Source: Bradyrhizobium yuanmingense (GTDB lineage Bacteria; Pseudomonadota; Alphaproteobacteria; Rhizobiales; Xanthobacteraceae). From it: 64,000 bases of DNA. The translations under genes and the position numbers were made by a program. The notes below the pieces were generated by a model. It did no database searches. It worked only from the letters and a program-made list of their open reading frames with translations, and was not told the DNA's origin. Location of the stretch: NCBI RefSeq assembly GCF_029167105.1, contig NZ_JARFML010000001.1, positions 62,001 to 126,000 of the forward strand. The letters run 5' to 3'. Below are positions 34,151-43,208 of the stretch, piece after piece (within the stretch, counting starts at the first letter, position 1; each line of letters opens with the position of its first letter).

Positions 34151-34171
34151 AAAATATACCGTATAGTTCAT
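34151..34171. promoter_or_regulatory. Operator-like site A (shared with site B)
   Basis: The sequence aaaatataccgtatagttca, plus one further base, matches site B (36473-36493) in 18 of 21 positions. Its core tatac-c-gtata is a perfect palindrome. It overlaps the likely promoter of the minus-strand small-gene group. Confidence 0.7.
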
Positions 34172-34289
34172 ATAAATCACGCGCCGCTGCCGGAGTCAAG
34201 GCGAGTGCCTCACAAGCGCGTGTGCAGGATCAATGCGGCGAGGCTCCGCCAGGGCTGACCAGAAGCCTCGAGTAGAGAAGGGATCTGAC

Positions 34290-34541
34290 ATGACGAGATT
34301 GACGCAGGTGTTGTTCGCTGCGGTCGTGGTCGCGCTTGGTGGCGCAGCATCTGCCCAGGAGAACCAGGGCACCGCCGAGCAGCGGGCGGCCTGTACGCCC
34401 GACGCCTTTCGTCTGTGCAGTGCCTACATTCCCGATCCGTCAGGCGTCGAAGCGTGCCTGCGGCAGAGAAAATCGGATCTGAGCGCGGCGTGCAAAGCGG
34501 TCTTCGACCATGCAACCACCGGCTTGGCGAAGGGCAGATGA
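34290..34541 (+). CDS. Small secreted cysteine-containing protein
   Basis: The start at the ATG at 34290 opens a signal peptide (MTRLTQVLFAAVVVALGGAASA). The mature part of the 83-residue product is QENQGTAEQRAACTPDAFRLCSAYIPDPSGVEACLRQRKSDLSAACKAVFDHATTGLAKGR, with four spaced Cys (AACTP, LCSAY, ACLRQ, AACKA). This resembles a cysteine-rich-repeat family of periplasmic proteins of alphaproteobacteria, with two presumed disulfides. Function unknown. Confidence 0.8.
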   Translation: MTRLTQVLFAAVVVALGGAASAQENQGTAEQRAACTPDAFRLCSAYIPDPSGVEACLRQRKSDLSAACKAVFDHATTGLAKGR

Positions 34542-34614
34542 GCGACGTTGCGGCTGATGTGACCGGGCTCTGCCCTGGATCGCATCGGCGTCCCGATGGA
34601 GACAGAGCGATCTC

Positions 34615-35052
34615 ATGAGTGCGGTCTACATACCCGCCCTGGCCGCCTTCGGTGGCTCGGCGTTCGGCGCGGTTTCGACCATCGTCAGTGCCTGGTTTAG
34701 CAAACGCAGAAGGCTTCGCGAGCGCCATCATGCCCGCTCGTTCTCGAAGCGCGAACGGCTGTACCGCAGCTTCATCGAGGAGGCATCGCGGCTCTATGCC
34801 GACGCACTCGTCAGCGACAGGGCGGAAATCCCGCAACTCGTCAGTCTGTACACGCTGGTTGGCCGCATGCGGATCCTCTCGAGTGACGAGGTCGTGCATG
34901 CCGCCGAGCGAGCCGGTCGTCTGATCATCGAGACCTATTTGTCGCCAAATCGGACGTTCGTCGACTTGCCCGATTTCATCGAGGAGATGGACCCATTGCG
35001 CGACTTCGGCGAAGCCTGCCGCAGCGAGCTGATGAACCTTCCGGTGCGGTGA
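34615..35052 (+). CDS. Conserved membrane-anchored hypothetical protein
   Basis: The 145 residues start MSAVYIPALAAFGGSAFGAVSTIVSAWFSKRRRLRERHHAR, a single N-terminal hydrophobic helix followed by a basic stretch, and continue as a helical soluble domain (YRSFIEEASRLYADALVSDRAEIPQLVSLYTLVGRMRILSSDEVVHAAERAGRLIIETYL). No function is known. Its end overlaps the next start codon region (TetR gene), so the two are probably co-expressed. Confidence 0.75.
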   Translation: MSAVYIPALAAFGGSAFGAVSTIVSAWFSKRRRLRERHHARSFSKRERLYRSFIEEASRLYADALVSDRAEIPQLVSLYTLVGRMRILSSDEVVHAAERAGRLIIETYLSPNRTFVDLPDFIEEMDPLRDFGEACRSELMNLPVR

Positions 35053-35057
35053 GAAGC

Positions 35058-35702
35058 ATGCGCGAGCGGATTGACGACCGAACCAGGAGCACCCGCCGAA
35101 GGATCGTGCAGGCTGCCATCCATCTCTATGGCGAGATGGGGCACAACAAGATCACCGTCGCCGACATTGCGCGGCACTTGTCGATGTCCTCAGGCAACCT
35201 CTATCGATTCTTTCCCTCGAGGCGGGCGATCGAGGAGGCTGTGGTGGAGCAGGTGCTCGAGGAGGCGGTCAGTGCGGCGGCTGAGGCGGCCGGCGGTAGC
35301 GGGCCGGCGCTACGGCGCCTGGCCGCAATCCTGAAGGCCATCGCCGACTGCAATGAAGGTCGGCCGGCGAAGCATCGACGACTGCAAGACCTGATAAGTC
35401 TGGCCGTTCGTCAGAACTGGACGGTCGTCCTCACCTACGACGACAGAATCCGTGGGCTGGTGCGACCGATCATCGGCGTGGGGCAAGCACGCGGCGAACT
35501 GCAGGGCGGCAGTCCGATGGCGCTGACCTGCTGCCTGCTGGAAGCCATGGACGTCCATCTCAATCCATCGCGGACCGGAGCTGCGACGCTGCGACCGAGC
35601 TTCGAGGAGATGTTGCGATTTTGCACGAGCGCTTTGCGTCGCGCGCCATTCCTGCAACCGGCCGAGTTGACAGCCCACGTGCAGCTCAAGGCCGCCGGCT
35701 GA
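35058..35702 (+). CDS. TetR/AcrR family transcriptional regulator
   Basis: I start at the ATG at 35058 (MRERIDDRTRSTRRRIVQAA); a GTG at 35049 overlapping the previous stop is an alternative. The 214 residues have the HTH at about 14-58: IVQAAIHLYGEMGHNKITVADIARHLSMSSGNLYRFFPSRRAIEEAVVEQV. The rest is an effector-binding helical domain. It is linked to the membrane-anchored gene upstream. No palindromic operator is evident nearby. It differs from the neighbouring TetR gene on the opposite strand. Confidence 0.88.
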   Translation: MRERIDDRTRSTRRRIVQAAIHLYGEMGHNKITVADIARHLSMSSGNLYRFFPSRRAIEEAVVEQVLEEAVSAAAEAAGGSGPALRRLAAILKAIADCNEGRPAKHRRLQDLISLAVRQNWTVVLTYDDRIRGLVRPIIGVGQARGELQGGSPMALTCCLLEAMDVHLNPSRTGAATLRPSFEEMLRFCTSALRRAPFLQPAELTAHVQLKAAG

Positions 35703-35743
35703 CGGGTTGCCTCTGGCGTGCCGTGCCGACGGCCGCAGGGCTG

Positions 35744-36394
35744 CTACGACCAGTCCGTCTCGCAGGCTGCCAGGAAAAAGCCGACGCGTTCGCGCACGAA
35801 GGCTGGAAGTTCCTTCTTCAGGTCCTTCTGAGTTTCACCGACGAGCGACCGGAACAGCATCGGCAGCAGGATCAGGTCGAGAAAGATCTGCGCGGTAGCG
35901 CGGCTTCGCTTGGCGCTGAAAGGGCCTCTCGGGGTGCGAGCAAGCTTCTGCGTGGCGTCGTCCAGCAACTGGGACACCGCGGCCAGGGAGCGATCGCGCG
36001 CGGCGTCGTGAACGTTACGACTCAACTCGGGGAACCGCTGCGATTCCGCGATCGTCGCGCGCACCATGCCGAGCGATTCCTCGACCACTCTCTCGACGAT
36101 GGCGGTCCCGAGGCTCGTCAACTTGTCCTCGATGGTGCGCCCCTCGGGCGAGAATCCTTCGAAATCCGTCAAGCCGTCGATGGTGCGGGCCACCACCGCC
36201 GCGAACAGCGCTTCCTTGCCGGGGAAGTGGGCGTAGATGGTCGGCTTGCTCGCAGGAGCAAGCTCGGAAATATCGTCGATGCTGGCGCTGCGGAAGCCCT
36301 TCTCCAGAAACAGCTGTTGGGCCGCATCGAGAATGCGCGCGGGCGCGTCGCCGGCAAGATCCTTGGGCGGTCTGCCGCGCTTCGTCTTCTTCAT
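35744..36394 (-). CDS. TetR/AcrR repressor, likely controlling the RND pump region
   Basis: The 216-residue protein begins at the ATG at 36394 (MKKTKRGRPPKDLAG), which has a strong GGAGGT ribosome site; the longer frame is rejected for that reason. The HTH is at about 21-64: ILDAAQQLFLEKGFRSASIDDISELAPASKPTIYAHFPGKEALFAAVV. The effector domain follows, with LDLILLPMLFRSLVGETQKDLKKELPAFV near the end. Site B lies 79 bp upstream of its start in the spacer towards the pseudokinase/RND operon, so autorepression and control of that operon are likely. Confidence 0.9.
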   Translation of the reverse strand: MKKTKRGRPPKDLAGDAPARILDAAQQLFLEKGFRSASIDDISELAPASKPTIYAHFPGKEALFAAVVARTIDGLTDFEGFSPEGRTIEDKLTSLGTAIVERVVEESLGMVRATIAESQRFPELSRNVHDAARDRSLAAVSQLLDDATQKLARTPRGPFSAKRSRATAQIFLDLILLPMLFRSLVGETQKDLKKELPAFVRERVGFFLAACETDWS

Positions 36395-36472
36395 TATTTG
36401 ACCTCCGAAATCACGAGTCTGTGCGCTTCGCTTTCTCACTTGACATCGTTCGCGAAGAAAGGCAAGAAAAAG

Positions 36473-36493
36473 AAAATATACGGTTTAGTTTAT
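36473..36493. promoter_or_regulatory. Operator-like site B (shared with site A)
   Basis: The sequence aaaatatacggtttagttta, plus one further base, matches site A in 18 of 21 positions. It lies in the divergent spacer between the TetR gene and the pseudokinase/RND operon, at a suitable distance for repressing both. Confidence 0.72.
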
Positions 36494-36586
36494 TAATGCG
36501 TTGGTCCCAAGCGTTGGCGGCATGGCGCGTGGTCCGATGATCCTGGCCCCCGAACGGTGGGGCGTTCGACCCGGTCGTCGAAGCAG

Positions 36587-37378
36587 ATGGAGAATGTGGT
36601 GACTGTCTCGAACCAAGAACCCGCCGGCTTGCAGGAAGGCGTGCTGCTGCGCGAGCTGAATCGCCGGGTGACCAACGGCGTTGCCTTCGCCATCAACCTG
36701 GTTTCCGCTGCCGCCATCCGGGCCGAGGGGGCGGAAGCCAAGCGCGCGCTCAGCGATGTCGCTGAGCTGCTGCATGGCTACGCCGATCTGCATCGCGCGT
36801 TGGCGGTGCCCGCGGGCGAAACGCTGATCCATGCCGCGACTTACCTTCGCAAGCTTGGCTGTGGCATGCGCCGGGCAGTCCTGGACCGGATGAACATTAA
36901 GCTGGCATTCGCGACCCAGCCTCTTGCGCTTCAGCCGCCGCGCTGCTGGCATCTGGGACTGATCGTCCATGAGCTCGTGATGCACGCGGCGCGGCACGCT
37001 TGTTTCGACGACCGGGCCGGGCAGATCAGGATCAAGCTGACGCGCATCGGCGGATTGGTGAACTGCGTGATCCTGGACAACGGCTCGCGTCCCGCGCGGG
37101 AGACGTCCGACCGCGAATTGCGCATTGCCAGGGATATCGCCCGGGCGCTCGGCGGCCGGATCGAGCAGGGTTTCGGCGCCGATTTCACCTCGATCGTCCT
37201 GTCGTTCCCGCTGACCGAACGCGAGCGCGGCGCGAACTGGTCGATCGCAACGCGGCAGATGAGGACGCCGCGCCGCACGCGAGCCACTGCTCCCGATGAC
37301 GCTGCACACGTTTCCTGCCGCGCCGCGGATGCGCTTGGCGGACTGTTGTCACCATCCCACCACATGGACGCGCCATGA
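36587..37378 (+). CDS. HisKA_2/HWE-type histidine-kinase-like protein, probably degenerate
   Basis: I use the ATG at 36587 (263 residues; a GTG at 36557 is possible). The layout is that of small rhizobial sensor kinases: a dimerisation/phosphotransfer helix pair (LLRELNRRVTNGVAFAINLVSAAAIRA at 20-46) and an ATPase-like domain (LGLIVHELVMHAARHACFDD, ILDNGSRP, GFGADFTSIVLSFPL). The phospho-acceptor position, His in the family LNHRxxN motif, is Arg here (R26), and the Asn of the N-box is His (VMHAARH). It probably cannot phosphorylate. Its end overlaps the first adaptor gene by ATGA, so it belongs to the pump operon. Confidence 0.78.
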   Translation: MENVVTVSNQEPAGLQEGVLLRELNRRVTNGVAFAINLVSAAAIRAEGAEAKRALSDVAELLHGYADLHRALAVPAGETLIHAATYLRKLGCGMRRAVLDRMNIKLAFATQPLALQPPRCWHLGLIVHELVMHAARHACFDDRAGQIRIKLTRIGGLVNCVILDNGSRPARETSDRELRIARDIARALGGRIEQGFGADFTSIVLSFPLTERERGANWSIATRQMRTPRRTRATAPDDAAHVSCRAADALGGLLSPSHHMDAP

Positions 37379-38490
37379 CAAGCCGATTCCCGAATCCCGT
37401 TCGAACGCCGCAGGCGGGGAAGGCCCTCGCCGCAGCGACCGTGCTTGTCAGCATTACGCTGACCGGTTGCACTGACCACGCGGCGCAGACGACCACACGG
37501 GCGACGCCGGTCCGGACCACGATCGTGCAGCCGCGGGACCGGCAAGCTGCCATTACGTTGACGGGCGAGGTCCAGTCGCGCTTCCGTGCCGATCTTTCGT
37601 TCCGCGTCAGCGGACGTGTGATCGCTCGCACCGTCGACGTCGGTGCTCACGTCAACAAGGGCGACGTTCTCGCTCGCCTCGATCCGAGCGAGCAACAGGC
37701 CGATGTCGATGCCGCCACGGCGGCAGTGGCCTCCGCCGAAGCCCAGCTGCGCGTGGCGAAGGCGACGTTCGAGCGGCAGAAAGCGCTGATCGCAAGCGGC
37801 TTCACGACCCGTACCGTCTATGACCAGGCCCAGGAAGGCCTGCGAACCACAGAGGGTGTGCTGGAGGCGGCCAAGGCGCAGCTGGGCACCTCGCGCGATG
37901 CGCTCGGATATACCGTTCTGCGCGCCGAAGCGGACGGCGTCATTACCGCGCGAAATCTCGAGGTCGGCCAGGTCGTTCCGGCTGCCCAACCCGTGTTCTC
38001 GCTTGCACAGGAGGGGGAGCGGGATGCGGTGTTCGAGGTCTACGAATCCGTCTTTCTTAACCAGACAGAGAGCCGCCGCGTCACGTTGGCGCTGGTCTCC
38101 GATGCCAGTGTGACAGCGACGGGTGAGGTGCGAGAGATTTCACCGGCGATCGACGCGAAGAGCTCCACGATCCGGGTCAAGGTGTCCATCGAGAAGCCGC
38201 CGGCAGCGATGACGCTGGGCAGTGCCGTCGCGGGAACGGTGAAGGCGGAAGCTCAGAAAGAAATCACCTTGCCGTGGAGCGCGCTGATGGCCGCTGGCAG
38301 GAAGCCTGCTGTCTGGACCGTCGACCCGAAAACGCAGACAGCGTCGCTGAAGCCCGTCACGGTCCGCGCTTATGAAGCCGGTCAGGTGCTGATCAAGGCG
38401 GGCCTCGAGCCCGGCGAGCGCGTCGTGGTCGACGGCGGTAAGCTCTTGAGCGTCGGCCAGTTAGTCACCGAGGAGGGAGGTCAGTCATGA
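37375..38490 (+). CDS. RND efflux adaptor lipoprotein 1
   Basis: The 371-residue protein has a lipobox SITLTGC (C32) and then the MFP pattern: LTGEVQSRFRADLSFRVSGRVIARTVDVGAHVNKGDVLARLD (first lipoyl half), Ala-rich coiled coil (AAVASAEAQLRVAKATFERQKALIASG), second half (LRAEADGVITARNLEVGQVVPAAQP) and a membrane-proximal C-terminus. It bridges the permease and an outer-membrane factor. It overlaps the pseudokinase gene and the second adaptor gene by 4 bp each. Confidence 0.93.
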   Translation: MTSRFPNPVRTPQAGKALAAATVLVSITLTGCTDHAAQTTTRATPVRTTIVQPRDRQAAITLTGEVQSRFRADLSFRVSGRVIARTVDVGAHVNKGDVLARLDPSEQQADVDAATAAVASAEAQLRVAKATFERQKALIASGFTTRTVYDQAQEGLRTTEGVLEAAKAQLGTSRDALGYTVLRAEADGVITARNLEVGQVVPAAQPVFSLAQEGERDAVFEVYESVFLNQTESRRVTLALVSDASVTATGEVREISPAIDAKSSTIRVKVSIEKPPAAMTLGSAVAGTVKAEAQKEITLPWSALMAAGRKPAVWTVDPKTQTASLKPVTVRAYEAGQVLIKAGLEPGERVVVDGGKLLSVGQLVTEEGGQS

Positions 38491-39563
38491 AGCGACAGGT
38501 CATGATGATCGCTGGCACGCTCGCCGCGGCCTCGTTGCTCGCGGGCTGTCAGCAGGAGGCGAACGCGCCGGAACCCGTGCGCCCAGTACTCTCAATGGTA
38601 GCCAAGCCGAATAGCGGTGACAGCACGGTTGCGGTCGGCGTCGTCGAGCCGCGCTACAAGACCAACCTCGGCTTTCGCGTACTCGGACGGCTCACTTCGC
38701 GCTCAGTCAACGTTGGCGACATCGTGAGCGAAGGACAAATCATCGGGTCGATTGATCCCACCGCACTCGATCTTGCCGTTCGCGCGGCCAAAGCTCAGCT
38801 TGCGAAGGCCGAGGCGCAGCTTGCGACGGCCAAGGCCACGGAGCAGCGGCAACGCACGCTTATCACCAGCGATGCGACCACGAGGCAGACGCTGGATAAT
38901 GCCGAGCAGGCCCGCGCCGGCGCAGAAGCGAGCGTCGCGCAGGAGCAGGCGAACCTGACCAAAGCGATCGAGCAACTCGGCTATGCCCAGATCAAGGCCG
39001 ACTTCGGCGGCGTCGTCACCGCCGTCGGCGCGGAAGTCGGCCAGGTGGTCTCGCCCGGTCAAACCGTGGTGACGGTCGCGCGCCCGGACATTCGCGAGGC
39101 GGTCGTCGATATCGGGGAAGACCTGCCTGTGCCGCTGGACGTCGGTCTCCCGTTCAGCGTCAGCCTGCAACTCCTCCCCGCCGTTCAGGTCGAGGGCAGG
39201 ATCCGCGAAATCGCCCCGCAAGCCGATGCGGTGACGCGACTGCGACGTGTTCGGATTGCGCTCGAGAACCCGCCCGAAAGCTTCCGGCTTGGCGCGACGG
39301 TCACGGCAAGGCTCGGCAAGGGCCAGAGCAAGGTCTTGCGCCTGCCGGCATCGGCGGTGCTCACCAAGGACGGCGCCGATTTCGTCTGGGTGGTCGATCA
39401 GTCCGCCGGCACCGTCTCGCTGCAGAAGATCGATGGCATCGCCGAACCGGCGGGTCTTCGCGTCACCGGCGGGCTTGCCGCGGGCACCCGCGTCGTCACC
39501 GCCGGAATTCACAGCCTCAAGCCGGGACAGCATGTCCGCTTCGAACAGGATCAAGAGCCATGA
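38487..39563 (+). CDS. RND efflux adaptor lipoprotein 2
   Basis: The 358-residue protein has a lipobox SLLAGC (C21) and a second MFP architecture: VGVVEPRYKTNLGFRVLGRLTSRSVNVGDIVSEGQIIGSID, coiled coil LAKAEAQLATAKATEQRQRTLITSDATTRQTLDNAEQARAGAEASVAQEQANLTKAIEQLGYAQIKADFGGVVTAVGAEVGQVVSPGQ. It is a paralog of adaptor 1, not a copy. Two adaptors for one permease occur in some pumps (for example MdtABC-like or TriABC-like), where both are needed. It overlaps the permease gene by ATGA. Confidence 0.93.
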   Translation: MKRQVMMIAGTLAAASLLAGCQQEANAPEPVRPVLSMVAKPNSGDSTVAVGVVEPRYKTNLGFRVLGRLTSRSVNVGDIVSEGQIIGSIDPTALDLAVRAAKAQLAKAEAQLATAKATEQRQRTLITSDATTRQTLDNAEQARAGAEASVAQEQANLTKAIEQLGYAQIKADFGGVVTAVGAEVGQVVSPGQTVVTVARPDIREAVVDIGEDLPVPLDVGLPFSVSLQLLPAVQVEGRIREIAPQADAVTRLRRVRIALENPPESFRLGATVTARLGKGQSKVLRLPASAVLTKDGADFVWVVDQSAGTVSLQKIDGIAEPAGLRVTGGLAAGTRVVTAGIHSLKPGQHVRFEQDQEP

Positions 39564-42500
39564 AGTCGTTCAACCTCTCCGACTGGGCGCTCGGCCATCG
39601 TTCGCTGGTCTGGTATTTCATGATCGCCTTCATGGCGGCCGGCCTGTTTGCCTATCTCCAGCTGGGACGGCAGGAGGATCCTGACTTCACCATCAAGACC
39701 ATGGTGATCCAGGCGCAGTGGCCGGGCGCCTCGCCCGAGGAGATGACGCGTCAGGTCACCGATCGGATCGAGAAGAAGCTCGAGGAGCTGGAATCGCTCG
39801 ACTACACCAAGAGCGTCACCATCGCAGGTCAGACCACGGTCTTCGTGTACTTGCGCGATTCGACCAAGGCCGCCGACGTCAAGCCGACCTGGGTGCGTGT
39901 CCGCAACATGATCGCCGACATCAAGGGCGATTTCCCGCAAGGCGTGATCGGACCCGGCTTCAACGACCGCTTTGGTGACGTGTTCGGCAACATCTATGCC
40001 TTCACCAGCGACGGCCTGAGCCAGCGACAACTCCGCGACCAGGTCGAGGACATCCGCGCGAAGGTGCTGACCGTGCCCGACGTCGGCAAGGTGGACATTT
40101 TGGGCACACAGGACGAGGTGATCTTCCTTGAATTCTCCACCCGCAAGGTCGCAGCGCTCGGCCTCGACGTTCACGCGATCATGACCTCGTTGCAGGGCCA
40201 GAATGCGGTCGCGCCGTCGGGCGTGTTCCAGGAAGGCCCCGAGCGGATCAGCGTCCGCGTCAACGGCCAGTTCACGTCCGAGGCCAGCCTCAAGGCCGTC
40301 AACCTGCGCATCAACGACCGCTTCTTTCCGCTCACGGACGTCGCGACCATCACGCGCGGCTATGAGGATCCGCCACAGACCCTGTTCAGGTACAACGGCC
40401 AGCCCGCGATCGCGCTCGCGATCGGCATGAAGTCCGGCGCTAACCTCTTGAATTTCGGCGAGGCGCTGAAGCAGGAGATGACGAAGATCATTGCCGATCT
40501 GCCGATCGGCGTCGGCGTGCACCTCGTCGCCGACCAGCCGGTGGTGGTCGAACATGCCGTCTCCGGTTTCACGGAGGCGTTGTTCGAGGCGGTGATCATC
40601 GTGCTCGGCATCAGCTTCCTCAGCCTTGGCATGCGCGCCGGTCTCGTGGTCGCGATCGCGATCCCGCTCGTCCTTGCCATCACCTTCGTGGTGATGGCCT
40701 ATTGCGGCATCTCGCTGCAGCGCATTTCGCTGGGCGCCCTGATCATTGCGCTCGGCCTTCTGGTCGACGACGCCATGATCGCGGTCGAGATGATGGTGGC
40801 GCGGCTCGAGATTGGCGATCCCCTCGAAAAGGCGGCGACCCACGTCTATACGTCAACCGCTTTTCCGATGCTGACGGGAACGCTCGTCACCGTGGCCGGC
40901 TTCATCCCGATCGGGCTCAACAGCAGCAACGCCGGCGAATTCACCTTCACCTTGTTCGTGGTGATCGCGGTATCGCTGATCGTCTCCTGGGTCGTGGCCG
41001 TATTGTTCACGCCGCTCCTCGGTGTCACCATCCTGCCGGCCAGGATGAAGGGACATCACGAGCAGAAGGGCCGCATGGCGCAGATGTTCGCGCGTCTGCT
41101 CCTGTTCTGCATGCGTCATCGCTGGAGCACCGTCGCCGCGACGGTCGGCGCCTTCCTTCTCGCTTTGTTCGGCTTGCAGTTCGTGCAACAGCAGTTCTTC
41201 CCCTCGTCCGATCGTGCCGAGCTCGTGATCGACTGGAACCTGCCGCAGAACGCTTCGATCACCGAGACCAACACGCAGATGGCTCGCTTCGAGCGGGAGC
41301 AGTTGCGGGGCAACGATTCCGTCGAGCACTGGTCCACCTATGTCGGCACCGGTGCGCCGCGCTTCGTGCTGTCGTTCGACTTGCAGACCGCCAACACCTG
41401 GTTCGGCCAGCAAGTGATCGTGACCAAGGGCGGCATCGCCGCGCGCGACAAGCTCAAGTCGCAGTTCGAGGACTATTTGAGGAAGACCTTCCCGGGCACC
41501 GACACCTACGTCAAGCTGCTCGAGGTCGGCCCTCCCGTCGGCCGTCCGGTGCAATACCGCTTGAGCGGCCCCGACATCGCCGAGGTCCGCGACCTCTCGC
41601 AGAAGCTTGCCGGCGTCATTCGCGGCAATCCCGATCTGGGCAACGTGGTGTTCGACTGGATGGAGCCGGCGCGCGTCGTCAAGGTCGACGTGCTCCAGGA
41701 CAAGGCGCGCCAGCTCGGCGTGACCTCGGAGGACATTGCCACCACCCTGAACTCCGTGCTCCGGGGCTTGCCGGTCACGCAGGTGCGCGACAGCATCTAT
41801 CTGGTCAATGTCACGGGACGTGCAACCGCCGCGGAACGCGCCTCGATTGACACGCTGCGCGATCTGCAACTGACCGGGCTCGGCGGCCAATCGGTGCCGC
41901 TGGGGGCCATCGCCAATCTGCGCTACGAGCTGGAGCAGCCCACGATCTGGCGGCGCGCGCGGATCCCGACCATCACGCTCAAGGCCGCCGTCGCCAGCAA
42001 CGTTCAGCCGAAGACGGTCGTCGACCAGCTCGCGCCGAAAGTCGCGGAATTCGCCAAGCAGCTGCCCGCGGGCTATTCGATTAAGATCGGCGGCTCGGTG
42101 GAGGAGAGCGCCAAGAGCCAGGGGCCGATCATCGCTGTCGTGCCGCTGATGCTGTTCGTGATGGCGACCGTGCTGATGCTTCAGCTGCAGAGCTTCTCAC
42201 GCTTGTTCCTGGTATTCGCGGTCGCTCCGCTCGCGCTGATCGGCGTCGTCATGGCCATGCTGCCGAGCGGCGCACCGCTGGGCTTCGTGGCCATCCTCGG
42301 CGTGCTCGCCCTCATCGGCATCCTGGTCCGCAACTCCGTCATCCTCATCGTGCAGATCGAGGATCTCAAGAACGAGGGCAGGCCGGCCTGGGATGCCGTG
42401 GTGGAAGCAACCGAGCACCGCATGCGGCCGATCCTGCTCACGGCCGCCGCGGCAAGCCTCGCGCTGATTCCGATCGCGCGTGAGATTTTCTGGGGCCCGA

Positions 42501-42706
42501 TGGCCTACGCCATGATGGGTGGCATCATCGTCGGCACGCTGCTGACGCTGCTGTTCCTGCCGGCGCTCTATGTGGCGTGGTTCGGGATCCATCCGGATCA
42601 TGCGGATGAAGCACCTTCACATCAGCCCGAAGCCGTTGCGAACCACGCGCGCGAAGACGGGCCCGCTCGCCATGCTCCGCAGCCTGTGCTCGAGCCACAA
42701 ATCTAG
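39560..42706 (+). CDS. RND-family efflux permease (second pump)
   Basis: The 1048 residues begin MKSFNLSDWALGHRSLVWYFMIAFMAAGLFAYLQLGRQEDPDFTIKTMVIQAQWPGASPEEM, an RND N-terminus. TM4 carries the proton-relay pair in GALIIALGLLVDDAMIAVEMM. It has the TM10-12 region GFVAILGVLALIGILVRNSVILIVQIED and a C-terminal cytosolic tail of about 40 residues. Sequence style (GRQEDPDF) points to the HAE/NolG-like class. It closes an operon of pseudokinase, two adaptors and permease. Confidence 0.93.
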   Translation: MKSFNLSDWALGHRSLVWYFMIAFMAAGLFAYLQLGRQEDPDFTIKTMVIQAQWPGASPEEMTRQVTDRIEKKLEELESLDYTKSVTIAGQTTVFVYLRDSTKAADVKPTWVRVRNMIADIKGDFPQGVIGPGFNDRFGDVFGNIYAFTSDGLSQRQLRDQVEDIRAKVLTVPDVGKVDILGTQDEVIFLEFSTRKVAALGLDVHAIMTSLQGQNAVAPSGVFQEGPERISVRVNGQFTSEASLKAVNLRINDRFFPLTDVATITRGYEDPPQTLFRYNGQPAIALAIGMKSGANLLNFGEALKQEMTKIIADLPIGVGVHLVADQPVVVEHAVSGFTEALFEAVIIVLGISFLSLGMRAGLVVAIAIPLVLAITFVVMAYCGISLQRISLGALIIALGLLVDDAMIAVEMMVARLEIGDPLEKAATHVYTSTAFPMLTGTLVTVAGFIPIGLNSSNAGEFTFTLFVVIAVSLIVSWVVAVLFTPLLGVTILPARMKGHHEQKGRMAQMFARLLLFCMRHRWSTVAATVGAFLLALFGLQFVQQQFFPSSDRAELVIDWNLPQNASITETNTQMARFEREQLRGNDSVEHWSTYVGTGAPRFVLSFDLQTANTWFGQQVIVTKGGIAARDKLKSQFEDYLRKTFPGTDTYVKLLEVGPPVGRPVQYRLSGPDIAEVRDLSQKLAGVIRGNPDLGNVVFDWMEPARVVKVDVLQDKARQLGVTSEDIATTLNSVLRGLPVTQVRDSIYLVNVTGRATAAERASIDTLRDLQLTGLGGQSVPLGAIANLRYELEQPTIWRRARIPTITLKAAVASNVQPKTVVDQLAPKVAEFAKQLPAGYSIKIGGSVEESAKSQGPIIAVVPLMLFVMATVLMLQLQSFSRLFLVFAVAPLALIGVVMAMLPSGAPLGFVAILGVLALIGILVRNSVILIVQIEDLKNEGRPAWDAVVEATEHRMRPILLTAAAASLALIPIAREIFWGPMAYAMMGGIIVGTLLTLLFLPALYVAWFGIHPDHADEAPSHQPEAVANHAREDGPARHAPQPVLEPQI

Positions 42707-42719
42707 AACGGAGACGACG

Positions 42720-43208
42720 ATGCTCTCGAATACGCTATCAGCCTTTGCTGTCACGGTGACGGTCGCGGCGAGTTCGCTCGCTTCGTCGATTGCATTTGCG
42801 CAATTTCCGCCGCCGCCACCGATGGCGCCCGCCGGGCCTCCGCCGATGGCTCCAGCAGGTCCCCCCGCCATCGCGCCCCCCGGTCCGGCCGCTGTCGCTG
42901 GTCCCGGACCTCGGCTCGGTCCAGCAGACGGGCCGCGCGCCGATCTCGCGGCGCGAGGTGTCGGCGGAGGGCCCGCCGCCGTGAACGCCGCACGCGCGAC
43001 GGCAATCAATATCGGAAATGGCGGCGGCTATCGCTATGGCGGTGTGCACGGATATGGATACAGAGCGCGCGCTGCGAGCTATGCCGGCGCATACGCGGCC
43101 GGCGCTTATGCCGGGTACATCTATGGCGGAGCGCGCTCCAGCTACTACTCGAGTAGCGACTGTTACTACGTTTATAGACGCCATCGCAGGTATCTCGTCT
43201 GCGACTAG
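42720..43208 (+). CDS. Secreted Pro-rich and Gly/Tyr-rich protein
   Basis: The 162 residues from the ATG at 42720 have a signal peptide (MLSNTLSAFAVTVTVAASSLASSIAFA) and a Pro-rich stretch with PMAPAGPP repeats (FPPPPPMAPAGPPPMAPAGPP). A Gly/Tyr/Ala-rich C-terminus follows (GYGYRARAASYAGAYAAGAYAGYIYGG...CYYVYRRHRRYLVCD) with two Cys. Such exported proteins are common in Bradyrhizobium and are thought to be envelope-associated. It follows the RND operon by 13 bp but may have its own promoter. Confidence 0.75.
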   Translation: MLSNTLSAFAVTVTVAASSLASSIAFAQFPPPPPMAPAGPPPMAPAGPPAIAPPGPAAVAGPGPRLGPADGPRADLAARGVGGGPAAVNAARATAINIGNGGGYRYGGVHGYGYRARAASYAGAYAAGAYAGYIYGGARSSYYSSSDCYYVYRRHRRYLVCD

